A stretch of 64,000 nucleotides of DNA from JAJPIG01 sp035531675 (GTDB taxonomy: Bacteria > Desulfobacterota > Binatia > Binatales > Binataceae), in the NCBI GenBank assembly GCA_035531675.1, contig DATKSL010000002.1:1-64000 (forward strand). The letters run 5' to 3'. The translations under genes and the position numbers were made by a program. Each line of letters begins with the position of its first letter. Position 1 is the first letter of the stretch. Below the pieces are notes generated by a model. The model ran no database searches, had not been told where the DNA came from, and saw only the letters and a program-made list of their open reading frames with translations. Shown here piece by piece: positions 27,321-36,871 of this stretch.

Positions 27321-27848
27321 ATGGCAACCCGACGCACGACCTCACGCCCCTCGATACGCCCCTCGATCGCGGTCTATCCCGGCACCTTCGACCCGATTCA
27401 TAACGGCCACATCGATATCATCCGGCGCAGCGCCGCGATTTTCGATCAGGTCGTGGTGGCGGTCGCGTTCAATCCGCACAAGGACTCGGCGCTGTTCACG
27501 CCCGATGAACGGGTCGCGATGATCCGCGAGGTCATCAAGGGTTTGGCCTCCAACGTGAAGGTCGACAAGTTCAGCGGGCTGTCGGTCGACTATGCGCAGC
27601 ATATCAAGGCCGGGATTATCATCCGCAGCCTGCGCGCCGTCACCGATTTCGATTACGAGCTGCAGATGGCGCACATGAACAAGCAGATCGGGCCGGACGT
27701 CGAGACCGTCTTCCTGTTCGCCAATCCCAAGCTGTTCTTCTCGGCCTCGCACCTGATCAAGGAGGTCGCCGCCTACGGCAAGCGGCTGCCCGAACTGGTG
27801 CCGGAATCGGTGAACACGCGCTTGCGCGCCAAGCTTAAACTAAAGTAA
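27321..27848 (+). CDS. coaD: phosphopantetheine adenylyltransferase
   Basis: CoaD makes dephospho-CoA from 4'-phosphopantetheine and ATP. The 175-residue protein has the nucleotidyltransferase motif YPGTFDPIHNGHIDIIRR and the second conserved loop SASHLIKEVAAYG in place of the common SSSxVKE. A short basic N-terminal extension (ATRRTTSRPSIRPS) precedes the domain. A GTG at 27297 overlapping the rsmD stop is another possible start. Confidence 0.94.
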   Translation: MATRRTTSRPSIRPSIAVYPGTFDPIHNGHIDIIRRSAAIFDQVVVAVAFNPHKDSALFTPDERVAMIREVIKGLASNVKVDKFSGLSVDYAQHIKAGIIIRSLRAVTDFDYELQMAHMNKQIGPDVETVFLFANPKLFFSASHLIKEVAAYGKRLPELVPESVNTRLRAKLKLK

Positions 27849-27926
27849 TGCGCCGCCAGGCCGCGCGACGCGCGTCCGCCGATTCGATCGGTGGGCGATA
27901 ATTCAGCGGCCGGACCGGAATTTTTG

Positions 27927-29123
27927 ATGATCAAACTAAATCGCAGAATCGCCGCTCTGAAACCTTCGGCCACCATGGCGGCCGAGGCGCGGGCCACCGA
28001 ACTCAAGGCGGCCGGCGTCGACGTGATCTCGCTGGCCGCCGGCGAGCCGGATTTCGACACCCCCGAGCATATCAAGGAGGCCGCGCGCGCCGCGATGGCC
28101 GCGGGGCTGACCAAGTACACCCCCGTCGGCGGCCTGATGAAACTGCGCCAGGCGATCGCCGCCAAGCTCAAGCGCGACAACGGGCTGGACTACGAGCCGG
28201 CCGAGATTATCGCCTCGGCGGGCGGCAAGCAGGCCTCCGCCAATCTCATCGCCTGCCTGTTCGACGAAGGCGACGAGGTGATCATTCCGACTCCCGCCTG
28301 GGTCAGTTTCGTCGCGATGGTCCAGTTGGCGGGCGCCACGCCCAAGATGGTGCCGTGCGCCGAGGATCACGGCTTCCTGCTGACACCGGCGGACTTGCGC
28401 CAGGCGATCACGCCGCGCACCCGCGGCATCATCCTCAACTCACCGTCCAATCCGACCGGTGCGGTCTACGGCGCCGAGGAGCTGGCGGGCCTGGCTCGCG
28501 TGCTGCGCGAGACCGAGGTCTGGGTGATGGTCGACGACGTTTACGAGCACATCGTGTACGACGGCCTGGCGCCGCATCTGTTCCGTATCGAACCGGCGCT
28601 CAAGAGCCACGGGATCGTGTTCAACTCGGTCTCGAAGACCTACGCGATGACCGGATGGCGGGTGGGCTTCGCAGCCGGACCGCGCGAGGCGATCGCGGCG
28701 GCCGTGCGGCTGCAGGGACAGAACAGCGGCAACGCCAGCTCGATAGCCCAGGCGGCCGCGATCGAGGCCTACCAGGGGCCGCAGGACGAGGTCGTGCAGA
28801 TGGTCGCGGAGTTTCACGCCCGGCGCGATTTGGTGGTCGAGCGGGTGCGCAAGCTCGCCGGCTTCAAGCTGCCGAACGTGCCGCAGGGCGCGTTTTACGC
28901 CTTCCCCAACGTCTCGGCGCTGTTTGATCGGAAATGGAAGGGGCAGCCGATCGGCGACGGCAACCGCTGCGCCGAGTTCATTCTGGAGGAGGCGCGGGTC
29001 TCGGTGGTGGGCGGCAATGATTTCGGGGCGCCCGAATACGTGCGGCTGTCGTACGCGACCTCGCGCCAGAACCTCAACGCGGCTTTCGATCGAATCGGCG
29101 CGGCACTGAGCAAGCTCGATTAA
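27927..29123 (+). CDS. class I aminotransferase (aspartate aminotransferase type)
   Basis: This is a PLP enzyme of 398 residues, fold type I. SLAAGEPDFDTPEHIKEA near the N-terminus is typical of subgroup I-beta/gamma aspartate or prephenate aminotransferases. NSPSNPTGAVY follows, and the PLP lysine lies in FNSVSKTYAMTGWRVGF. The C-terminal Arg that binds the substrate carboxylate is in YVRLSYATS. ATG at 27927 precedes the conserved N-terminus directly; a GTG 12 codons earlier is possible. Exact amino donor not determinable. Confidence 0.9.
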   Translation: MIKLNRRIAALKPSATMAAEARATELKAAGVDVISLAAGEPDFDTPEHIKEAARAAMAAGLTKYTPVGGLMKLRQAIAAKLKRDNGLDYEPAEIIASAGGKQASANLIACLFDEGDEVIIPTPAWVSFVAMVQLAGATPKMVPCAEDHGFLLTPADLRQAITPRTRGIILNSPSNPTGAVYGAEELAGLARVLRETEVWVMVDDVYEHIVYDGLAPHLFRIEPALKSHGIVFNSVSKTYAMTGWRVGFAAGPREAIAAAVRLQGQNSGNASSIAQAAAIEAYQGPQDEVVQMVAEFHARRDLVVERVRKLAGFKLPNVPQGAFYAFPNVSALFDRKWKGQPIGDGNRCAEFILEEARVSVVGGNDFGAPEYVRLSYATSRQNLNAAFDRIGAALSKLD

Positions 29124-29135
29124 GCGGCGCCGGCG

Positions 29136-29564
29136 CTAGCTTCGCCACGGCGCCGGAAACGCGCCGGTCCTGATGAAGCGCAGGTAGTCGGCGAGAATCT
29201 CCGCGTGATCGAAGGCCAGCGGCGCGGGCGGATTATCGGGCGCGTAGAGCCCGATGCCCTTGGCGTCGTCGGCGGCCTGCGGCGTGCCGCGGGCGCGTCC
29301 CACGTACACCACCGACACCGTCGGACCGCGCGGATCGCGCCCCGGCCGCGAGTAGACGCCGAGCAGCGCGCGCAACTCGACGTCGAGCGAGGTCTCTTCG
29401 CGCAACTCGCGCATCGCGGCCCGCTCGACGCTTTCGTCCAGCTCGACAAAGCCGCCCGGTATCGCCCAACCGAAAGGAAAATTTTTCCGCTCGATCAGCA
29501 CGATTCGATCGTCAAGCTCGGCGATCACGTCGGCGGCGATCAGCGGACACTTGGGTGCGGGCAT
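29136..29564 (-). CDS. NUDIX hydrolase
   Basis: The 142-residue enzyme has a complete NUDIX box, GGFVELDESVERAAMRELRE followed by ETSLD, which binds the Mg used to hydrolyse a nucleoside diphosphate linked to another group. The N-terminus (KCPLIAADVIAEL) resembles ADP-ribose or NADH pyrophosphatase-like members. It converges on the aminotransferase gene. Substrate unknown. Confidence 0.88.
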   Translation of the reverse strand: MPAPKCPLIAADVIAELDDRIVLIERKNFPFGWAIPGGFVELDESVERAAMRELREETSLDVELRALLGVYSRPGRDPRGPTVSVVYVGRARGTPQAADDAKGIGLYAPDNPPAPLAFDHAEILADYLRFIRTGAFPAPWRS

Positions 29565-29655
29565 GGCGCGATGCTACCACGGCGCGGCCGGGGTCGCATC
29601 GCCGCGGCGCGGTTGACAAGCCTGCCCGCGCGCCACAAAGTTTCCTGAGACGCCT

Positions 29656-30678
29656 ATGCAGGTCGCACGCCTCTACGATTTTCACGATATCCGCCTCGAG
29701 CAGTCCGAGCGTCCGCAGCCGGGTCCCGGCGAAATCCTGGTGCGCACGCGCGCCTGCGGCATCTGCTCGGGCGATATCATGCCGTGGTATCTCAAGCGCA
29801 AGGCGCCGCTGGTGCTGGGCCACGAGCCGGTCGGCGTGATCGAGGAGATCGGCAGCGCGGTGGTGGATTTCCGGCCCGGCGACCGGGTCTTCGTCCATCA
29901 TCATGCGCCCTGCTTCGCCTGCCACGCCTGCCGGCGCGGGAATTACGTCCATTGCCCGACCTGGCGCGCGACCAAGATAACGCCGGGCGGGATGGCCGAG
30001 TATTTCACCGCCGGCGCGGCGAATCAGCGCGATACGCTGCTCCTGCCGACGACGGTCAGCGACGCCGACGGAGTGCTGATCGAGCCGGCGGCGTGCGTGG
30101 TCAAGTCGCTGCGCCGCTCGGGACTCAGACCCGACGATTCGATTCTGATCATCGGGCTCGGCATCATGGGCATGCTTCATGTGCGGCTGGCGCGGTCGAT
30201 GGGCGCCGGGCTGATAATCGGCGCCGACCTGGTCGAGCAGCGCGCCAACCGCGCCCGCGAGCTGGGCGCCGACGTCGGGCTGGTGGTCAGCGGCGACAAC
30301 CTGGCCGAGCAGGTGCGCGAGCTGACCAGCGGCGCGATGGCCGACGTGGTAATCGTCGGTCCCGGCACTCCGGCTGCGATCACGACCGGCATCGCCGCCG
30401 CCGCTTCGGGCGGCACGGTGGTCGAGTTCACCTCGACCGCGCCCGACGCCGCGCTCACGCTGGCGCCGTACGATCTCTACTTCCGCGAGATTAACCTGGT
30501 GCCGAGTTACTCATGCGGGCCCGACGACACGCGCCAGGCGCTGGCGCTGGTCGAAAGCGGCGTGTTGCGCGCCGCCGACCTGGTGACCCATCGCTTTCCG
30601 CTCGAGCGCATCCACGAGGCCTTTGCGGCCGCCCAACAGCCCGACGCGCTCAAAGTCGTGGTGACCTTCGGGTCATAG
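29656..30678 (+). CDS. zinc-dependent alcohol dehydrogenase (MDR family)
   Basis: This is a medium-chain dehydrogenase of 340 residues. The catalytic zinc region is RACGICSGDIM with GHEPVGVIEEIG. The structural zinc cysteines are C-x2-C-x2-C-x7-C (CFACHACRRGNYVHC). The Rossmann motif is IIGLGIMGMLHVRLA. It resembles sorbitol or threonine dehydrogenase-like members; substrate unknown. The cupin gene follows 5 bases later, so the two are probably co-transcribed. Confidence 0.9.
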   Translation: MQVARLYDFHDIRLEQSERPQPGPGEILVRTRACGICSGDIMPWYLKRKAPLVLGHEPVGVIEEIGSAVVDFRPGDRVFVHHHAPCFACHACRRGNYVHCPTWRATKITPGGMAEYFTAGAANQRDTLLLPTTVSDADGVLIEPAACVVKSLRRSGLRPDDSILIIGLGIMGMLHVRLARSMGAGLIIGADLVEQRANRARELGADVGLVVSGDNLAEQVRELTSGAMADVVIVGPGTPAAITTGIAAAASGGTVVEFTSTAPDAALTLAPYDLYFREINLVPSYSCGPDDTRQALALVESGVLRAADLVTHRFPLERIHEAFAAAQQPDALKVVVTFGS

Positions 30679-30683
30679 CCGCG

Positions 30684-31172
30684 ATGCCGTCGGCCAAGCC
30701 ACGCCGCCCAGCTAAGGCCGGCGGCCGGCCGCCGCGCAAACCCGTCACGCCGGCGGTCACAACCGCCGACCTACCCGTCCTGCGGCGCTTCCGTCGCAAC
30801 TTTCGATGGGATCAGGTCGCACTCGAACCGTACAAGTCAGGCCCGCTTTGCGGCGCTGATTTTGCCGGCGCCTCGCGCCAGGTGATGGTCGGAAAGGACG
30901 GCGCGCCAGTGGCTTTCGAGCTGCGCTACTTCGAGCTTCAGCCCGGCGGTTTCACCAGCCTCCAGCGTCATCGCCATTGCCACGTGATAATCGGGGTGCG
31001 CGGACGCGGACGGATACGGGTGGGCGAGCAGGAGCATCGCCTCGCGCCGCTCGATATCGCCTACGTCGGCCCGTATCAGCCCCATCGGCTGACGGCGCAA
31101 GGCCGCACGCCATTCGGTTTTTTCTGTATCGTGGATCGACGGCGGGACAAACCCCGCCCGGTCAAGGACTGA
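30684..31172 (+). CDS. cupin-domain protein
   Basis: The 162-residue protein has a basic Pro-rich N-terminus of about 35 residues, then a single cupin barrel. The two cupin motifs are GGFTSLQRHRHCHVIIGVRG and LDIAYVGPYQPHRL, which supply His ligands for a metal. Single-domain cupins include isomerases, dioxygenases and sensors, so the reaction is open. It is likely in an operon with the upstream dehydrogenase and is followed by a strong hairpin at 31235. Confidence 0.8.
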   Translation: MPSAKPRRPAKAGGRPPRKPVTPAVTTADLPVLRRFRRNFRWDQVALEPYKSGPLCGADFAGASRQVMVGKDGAPVAFELRYFELQPGGFTSLQRHRHCHVIIGVRGRGRIRVGEQEHRLAPLDIAYVGPYQPHRLTAQGRTPFGFFCIVDRRRDKPRPVKD

Positions 31173-31234
31173 AGCCAGCTACGCTGGGCGCGCAGTGGCT
31201 CGCTGGGTGCAGCTTACAAAACCGGAACGATAGG

Positions 31235-31264
31235 ACGGGGCGGCCACATCAGTGACCGCCCCGT
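31235..31264 (+). terminator. bidirectional hairpin terminator between cupin and lipoprotein genes
   Basis: ACGGGGCGG (31235-31243) pairs with CCGCCCCGT (31256-31264), extended inward by CAC/GTG after one mismatch. On the plus strand it is followed by TTTCGATT. On the minus strand it is followed by a GTTTTG a little further on. It lies between two convergent stops, so it can serve both transcripts. Confidence 0.65.
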
Positions 31265-31289
31265 TTCGATTGCTAATCGTTACCGGTGG

Positions 31290-31739
31290 TTACGGTGCAG
31301 CCGGCGCAGGCGCTGCCGGAGCCTCAGGTGCCGGAGCCGGAGCTTCCGCTGCCGGAGCTTCCGCTGCCGGAGCTGCCGCCGCTGCTGGCGCCATGTGACG
31401 ACGACGATGATGCATCACGTGATGGTGCCATACGTGATGGTGACGTGCGCCGCGCATCGAAGTCTTGGCCGCGATCGCCTCGGCACGGTCCGCCGCCGCC
31501 TTCGCATCGGCAGCCGCCTGCTCGACGCGAGTCGCAGCCGCCTGGGCCTGCTGCGCAGCCGCGGTAGCGCGCTGCGAGGAAGCCTCAGCCGCCGTAGCCG
31601 ACTGCTGGGCCTGGTTCGCGGCATTCATCGCCCGCTGAGCCGGATCCGGCGATTGGGAGCAGCCCACCATTAGCGACAGGCCGAGCGCAACGCCGGCCAG
31701 CACTATCAGCTTCGAAGTTTTACCTATAAACCCTTCCAT
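31290..31739 (-). CDS. alanine-zipper lipoprotein with His-rich segment
   Basis: The 149-residue precursor has a lipoprotein signal peptide with lipobox MVGC (Cys near 27). A long Ala-rich helical heptad region follows at about residues 35-92 (NAANQAQQSATAAEASSQRA), as in Lpp/OprI-type lipoproteins. A histidine cluster comes next (ARHHHVWHHHVMHHRRRH), then an Ala/Pro/Glu-rich tail. AAGGAGG is 7 bases before the ATG. It is related in its helical part to the protein at 34337. Likely an outer-membrane-anchored structural lipoprotein, with possible metal binding by the His block. Confidence 0.78.
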   Translation of the reverse strand: MEGFIGKTSKLIVLAGVALGLSLMVGCSQSPDPAQRAMNAANQAQQSATAAEASSQRATAAAQQAQAAATRVEQAAADAKAAADRAEAIAAKTSMRGARHHHVWHHHVMHHRRRHMAPAAAAAPAAEAPAAEAPAPAPEAPAAPAPAAP

Positions 31740-31811
31740 CCCTTGTCCTCCTTGATTTGCTGGGCGATACGTTCGGCCAGGTTCAGAAAATGCGCAAGCT
31801 GGTTATTTCTC

Positions 31812-31830
31812 TTGTGAGAATTTGTCACAA
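31812..31830. promoter_or_regulatory. palindrome TTGTGA-N7-TCACAA upstream of the lipoprotein gene
   Basis: The arms are TTGTGA and TCACAA around GAATTTG. The half sites equal those of CRP/FNR-family operators (TGTGA-N6-TCACA), but the spacer is 7 rather than 6. It lies about 75 bases upstream of the lipoprotein ATG at 31739 in an otherwise gene-free 200-base gap. A regulator of this family is not encoded in the window. Confidence 0.35.
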
Positions 31831-31940
31831 AGAGAACCATCACACAAGCATTGCATAATTCCCACTTCTGTCGCAACGCGACGCGAAATTAATTCACTGC
31901 GAACGAACTTTACTTCTCGCGCTCTCGCTTTCCGCGCGGC

Positions 31941-33668
<1,728 letters not shown>

Positions 33669-33841
33669 GGAGTTCCTCTCGTTTGAAAGTTGGTTGTGGA
33701 CCCGCAGCTAGCCTAGCACGACCACTGCGCGGCCGGTTCAAAGTTAAGCAGCGCGCGGCGCTTTGCAAGGGCGGCGCACTTTCGGAATCGGCCACGGCGT
33801 GTAAGGATAAAGCGCGGCCGAGGGGGCGAGGTGCGGTAAAG

Positions 33842-34231
33842 ATGGAACCATCAAAAGCGGCCCGGATTCGCGATTTCGTGATGGCGGCGATCATCCTGAC
33901 GGCGGTCGGCGTGTTCTTCGTGATGGCGGCGATCAAGGCCGGGGTAATCGGTCACCATCGATCCTTTTCTCAGGCCGCGCAGCCGTCAGCCAGCGACGAC
34001 AACAGCGTCGCGCCCAAGCAAGTCCAACAGTACCTCGCCGTGTATCGGGCGATGCAGCACGACCATAGCCTCACGGTCGAGCAGTCCTGCCGCCGGCAGG
34101 GGTTGACGGTGTCAGCCTTTCGCAACATCGAAGGAAAGATCGAGCGCAACGACCAGCTTCGCACCCGCATACGCGAGGAGCTTCAAGCAAAAAGCAATCC
34201 GCCAGCCAAGGTCAAGAGCGCCTCGCCCTGA
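33842..34231 (+). CDS. 129-residue single-pass membrane protein of unknown function
   Basis: From the ATG at 33842 (MEPSKAARIRDFVMAAIILT) a single membrane segment spans about residues 11-35. A soluble domain then has predicted helices (QVQQYLAVYRAMQHDHSLTV, QSCRRQGLTVSAFRNIEGKI) and a basic tail. Two Cys-free N-terminal turns argue against a lipoprotein. The soluble part resembles a small helical or helix-turn-helix-like fold, but I name no family. It is divergent from groEL. Confidence 0.6.
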   Translation: MEPSKAARIRDFVMAAIILTAVGVFFVMAAIKAGVIGHHRSFSQAAQPSASDDNSVAPKQVQQYLAVYRAMQHDHSLTVEQSCRRQGLTVSAFRNIEGKIERNDQLRTRIREELQAKSNPPAKVKSASP

Positions 34232-34283
34232 ACCTGCCTGGCGGCGGCCGAATTCGATCCTGAGCTGTTGTACTTTGGAAGCG

Positions 34284-34312
34284 CGGGACGAGGGCCGGCG
34301 GCCCTCATCCCG
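34284..34312 (-). terminator. hairpin downstream of the alanine-zipper lipoprotein gene
   Basis: On the minus strand CGGGATGAGGGCC and GGCCCTCGTCCCG pair over 13 positions with one U-G pair and a 3-base loop. On the plus strand the same position is a C-A mismatch, so the structure fits minus-strand RNA better. It starts 25 bases after the stop at 34337. No T-run follows. Confidence 0.5.
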
Positions 34313-34336
34313 TGTAAGTACCGGCCGTACTACCGC

Positions 34337-34618
34337 TTATTTCGTAACTGAGCTCGAGAAAGCCGCTTCGAGGCGCGCCACTGCGTCGTTGGCGCGAGCC
34401 ACGGACGCCTGGGCCTGGTTGGCCCCGTCCTCGGCCTGCTTGGCGGCCGTCTCAGCCTGGTTGGCGGCATTTTCGGAGCTCTGCGCCGCAGCCTGGGCGC
34501 GGGTCGCCGCGGATTCAGCGGTCTGGGTCGATTGATTGATCGCGTTCATATCCGGCCCGCAGGCGCTCATCACAGCCGCGGCTGCTAGAACTCCCAATAT
34601 AGTAACCAATTTCTTCAT
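34337..34618 (-). CDS. alanine-zipper (Lpp-like) lipoprotein
   Basis: The 93-residue precursor has a lipobox at VMSAC (Cys20), then a continuous Ala-rich heptad helix (TQTAESAATRAQAAAQSSEN, ANQAETAAKQAEDGANQAQA) to the end VTK. A terminal Lys is a feature of Lpp, which is attached covalently to peptidoglycan through it, but that reaction is only inferred here. GGGAGG lies 8 bases before the ATG. It is a paralogue of the helical part of the protein at 31290. Confidence 0.8.
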   Translation of the reverse strand: MKKLVTILGVLAAAAVMSACGPDMNAINQSTQTAESAATRAQAAAQSSENAANQAETAAKQAEDGANQAQASVARANDAVARLEAAFSSSVTK

Positions 34619-34811
34619 CCGAGCGTCCTCCCGCTGAGTTTCAAAAATCTTCAGTTTAGCTTTGGTTATTCAGATAACAGGATCAAGCCAACAAAACAGA
34701 AATCATACTGACAAATCGGTTTCTGCAAGGCAAGCCAACCTCGATGGCGAGCGTCGCGCAGTGACGATTAACGATCGCCTGATGAACCCTGATCGCCATC
34801 CGCAGCGGTCG

Positions 34812-34820
34812 TGATATACT
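34812..34820 (+). promoter_or_regulatory. extended -10 promoter for rimI
   Basis: TGATATACT is an extended -10 element (TG-N-TATACT). No good -35 box is found at 17 bases upstream, as is common for extended -10 promoters. Transcription would start near 34827, about 36 bases before the rimI GTG. Confidence 0.5.
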
Positions 34821-34862
34821 AACCGGTATCGTCGAGAGTCGTCGATTTTCAGGGGCGGTGGC

Positions 34863-35354
34863 GTGGCGCAAGTGAAGCTCAGGATCCGGAATGCCACCAG
34901 CCGCGATTTGTCGCGAATCCACGAGATCGAGCGGCTCGCCTTCGCCCATCCCTGGAGCCTCGATTCGTTCCGGCGCGAACTCGCGTTGCCATTTTCGCGG
35001 CTGATGGTCGCCGATGCGGCGGACGCGGAGGCCGGCGAGGGTCCTCCGCTGGCCGGATTTCTGTGCCGCTGGCTGGTCGCGGAAGAATGCCACATCCTTA
35101 ACGTCGCGGTGCATCCCACGATGCGGCGGATGGGGATCGGGGGCGAGTTGATGGCCGAGGCGATAGCCGAATCAAAAGCGAAAAACATCGAGCTGATCAC
35201 GCTCGAAGTGCGACGGTCGAATCTCGCGGCCCGTACCCTGTATCGTAATCTGGACTTCGAAGAACGGCGTTTGAGACGCAACTATTATGGACTCGGCGAG
35301 GATGCGATCGTGATGGAACTGACGCTCAAAAGCGCCACTGGTAATCGAAAATGA
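34863..35354 (+). CDS. rimI: ribosomal-protein-alanine N-acetyltransferase (GNAT)
   Basis: RimI acetylates the N-terminal Ala of ribosomal protein S18. The 163-residue GNAT protein reads IHEIERLAFAHPWSLDSFRR at the N-terminus, ILNVAVHPTMRRMGIGGELM (acetyl-CoA loop R-x-x-G-I-G) and LEVRRSNLAARTLYRNLDFE with NYYGLGEDAIVMEL at the end. These are typical of RimI rather than other GNATs. The start is GTG after GGGGCGG. The 84 bases to carD hold no gene. Confidence 0.85.
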   Translation: MAQVKLRIRNATSRDLSRIHEIERLAFAHPWSLDSFRRELALPFSRLMVADAADAEAGEGPPLAGFLCRWLVAEECHILNVAVHPTMRRMGIGGELMAEAIAESKAKNIELITLEVRRSNLAARTLYRNLDFEERRLRRNYYGLGEDAIVMELTLKSATGNRK

Positions 35355-35438
35355 ACGATGTTTGAGAATTTTCCCGAGGCCGGCATTTTACGTGGCGGGA
35401 GGCTTACAATTTGCTAATCATTATGCAATAATCGTCCT

Positions 35439-36050
35439 ATGGCTCAGGCTCGTAGAACTGCAGTGATAAACCGGCCTTCCTCCAGTGCCAAGCCCTCACC
35501 CCAGCCGCTTCAGCCCCTGAAACCGACGCCGCTGCCGACTCGCCCCAGAACCGAAACCATCGCGGTCTTCAAAAAAGGTGAGAAAGTTGTCTACCCTGCT
35601 CATGGGGTGGCGATTATCGACGACATCCAGGTGCGGGTGATCTCGGGAACCGAACGGCGCTTCTACATGCTCAAGATTCTTGGGGCGGAAAAGACCACCA
35701 TCATGATCCCGATCGAGAACGTCGACGCGGTCGGTCTGCGCCGGGTGATCGGCAAGGATATGGTCGACAAAATCTACCGTATTCTTCGCCAGCGCAAGGT
35801 CGAGGCCGATACGCAGACCTGGAATCGCCGCTATCGTGAATATACCGAGAAGATCAAAACCGGATCGCCGCTGGAAATCGCCAAGGTCTTGCGCGATTTG
35901 CTGGTGCTCAAGGGCGACAAGGAGCTCTCCTTCGGCGAACGCAAGATGCTCGATACGGCACGCAGCTTGCTGGTGAAGGAGCTCTCGATCGCCAAGGCGA
36001 ATTCGGAAGAGAAGATCATGGAAGAGCTCAAGGCCATCTTCGCCAACTGA
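35439..36050 (+). CDS. CarD-family transcriptional regulator
   Basis: CarD/CdnL proteins bind RNA polymerase beta and stabilise the open complex, mainly at rRNA promoters. The 203-residue protein has the RNAP-interacting domain (FKKGEKVVYPAHGVAIIDDI; YMLKILGAEKTTIMIPIENV) and the helical C-terminal domain (IAKVLRDLLVLKGDKELSFG). An N-terminal extension of about 42 residues is rich in Pro and Thr, unlike typical CarD of about 160 residues. A perfect terminator follows at 36080. Confidence 0.92.
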   Translation: MAQARRTAVINRPSSSAKPSPQPLQPLKPTPLPTRPRTETIAVFKKGEKVVYPAHGVAIIDDIQVRVISGTERRFYMLKILGAEKTTIMIPIENVDAVGLRRVIGKDMVDKIYRILRQRKVEADTQTWNRRYREYTEKIKTGSPLEIAKVLRDLLVLKGDKELSFGERKMLDTARSLLVKELSIAKANSEEKIMEELKAIFAN

Positions 36051-36079
36051 CGGCCGGCGCGCTGACGGTGACTCACAAC

Positions 36080-36109
36080 GGACCGGAGCGCAATCCGGTC
36101 CTTTTTTTT
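36080..36109 (+). terminator. Rho-independent terminator after carD
   Basis: GGACCGGA (36080-36087), loop GCGCAA, TCCGGTCC (36094-36101), then eight T (36102-36109). This is a textbook intrinsic terminator. ispD begins 21 bases later, so ispD needs its own promoter or read-through. Confidence 0.92.
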
Positions 36110-36130
36110 GCCTGACGATGCCGAGTTTCG

Positions 36131-36823
36131 ATGAAAGCGTCGGCGATTATCGTAGCGGCTGGTAGCGGATCGCGCCTAGGCAGCGCGACGCCCAAGGCCT
36201 TCATCCCGCTCGGCTCGCGAACCCTGCTCTACTACTCGCTGCGCACTATCGGCCAGCTTCCCGCGCTCGGCGAGGCGGTTATCACCGTGCCGGCCGGGAT
36301 GGAATCGGCGGCGGCCACCGAGGTCGCGCGCGCCGGCCTCAAGATTCCGGTCAAGATCACGCCCGGCGGTATCGAGCGTCGTCAGGATTCGGTCAGAATC
36401 GCGCTGGCGCTTACCAGCGCGGAAAGCGAGCTAGTGGTGATCCATGACGCCGCGCGCCCGTTTGCGACGCCCACGATGTTCGAGCAGGCGCTGCGGGCGG
36501 CGTCAGAGCATGGCGCCGCGATCGCCGCGATTGCGACCGCCGATACGCTCAAGCGCGTCGAGTCCGGATCGATCGTGGCGACCGTCCCACGCGCGGCGCT
36601 CTACCAGGCGCAGACCCCGCAAGCCTTCCGGCGCGAGTTGCTCAAGCGGGCGCATCGCGAGGCGCTCGCAAACCAAATCGCTGCGACTGACGATGCGGAC
36701 CTGGTCGAACGGCTCGGCGCGCGCGTGCAGATCATCGAGGGCTCGGCACTGAACCTGAAGATCACGACCCCGGCCGACCTCGAAATCGCCCAGGCGCTGG
36801 CGCACATCCGCTCCGAGAGCTGA
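36131..36823 (+). CDS. ispD: 2-C-methyl-D-erythritol 4-phosphate cytidylyltransferase
   Basis: IspD transfers CMP to MEP in the non-mevalonate isoprenoid pathway. The 230-residue protein has IIVAAGSGSRLGSATPKAFI (nucleotide binding), GGIERRQDSVRIAL, VIHDAARPF and the C-terminal KITTPADLEIA. The usual partner ispF does not follow; the next gene is larE on the other strand. Confidence 0.95.
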   Translation: MKASAIIVAAGSGSRLGSATPKAFIPLGSRTLLYYSLRTIGQLPALGEAVITVPAGMESAAATEVARAGLKIPVKITPGGIERRQDSVRIALALTSAESELVVIHDAARPFATPTMFEQALRAASEHGAAIAAIATADTLKRVESGSIVATVPRAALYQAQTPQAFRRELLKRAHREALANQIAATDDADLVERLGARVQIIEGSALNLKITTPADLEIAQALAHIRSES

Positions 36824-36871
36824 GCGGGGCGGACGCCGTTCAGAATGACGAGTTGAAGGCTCGAAGCTTTC

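Noticed and set aside
33669..33841. CIRCE operator upstream of groEL
   Set aside because: No TTAGCACTC-N9-GAGTGCTAA or near match is present; only an unrelated CTAGCCTAGCACG is seen.
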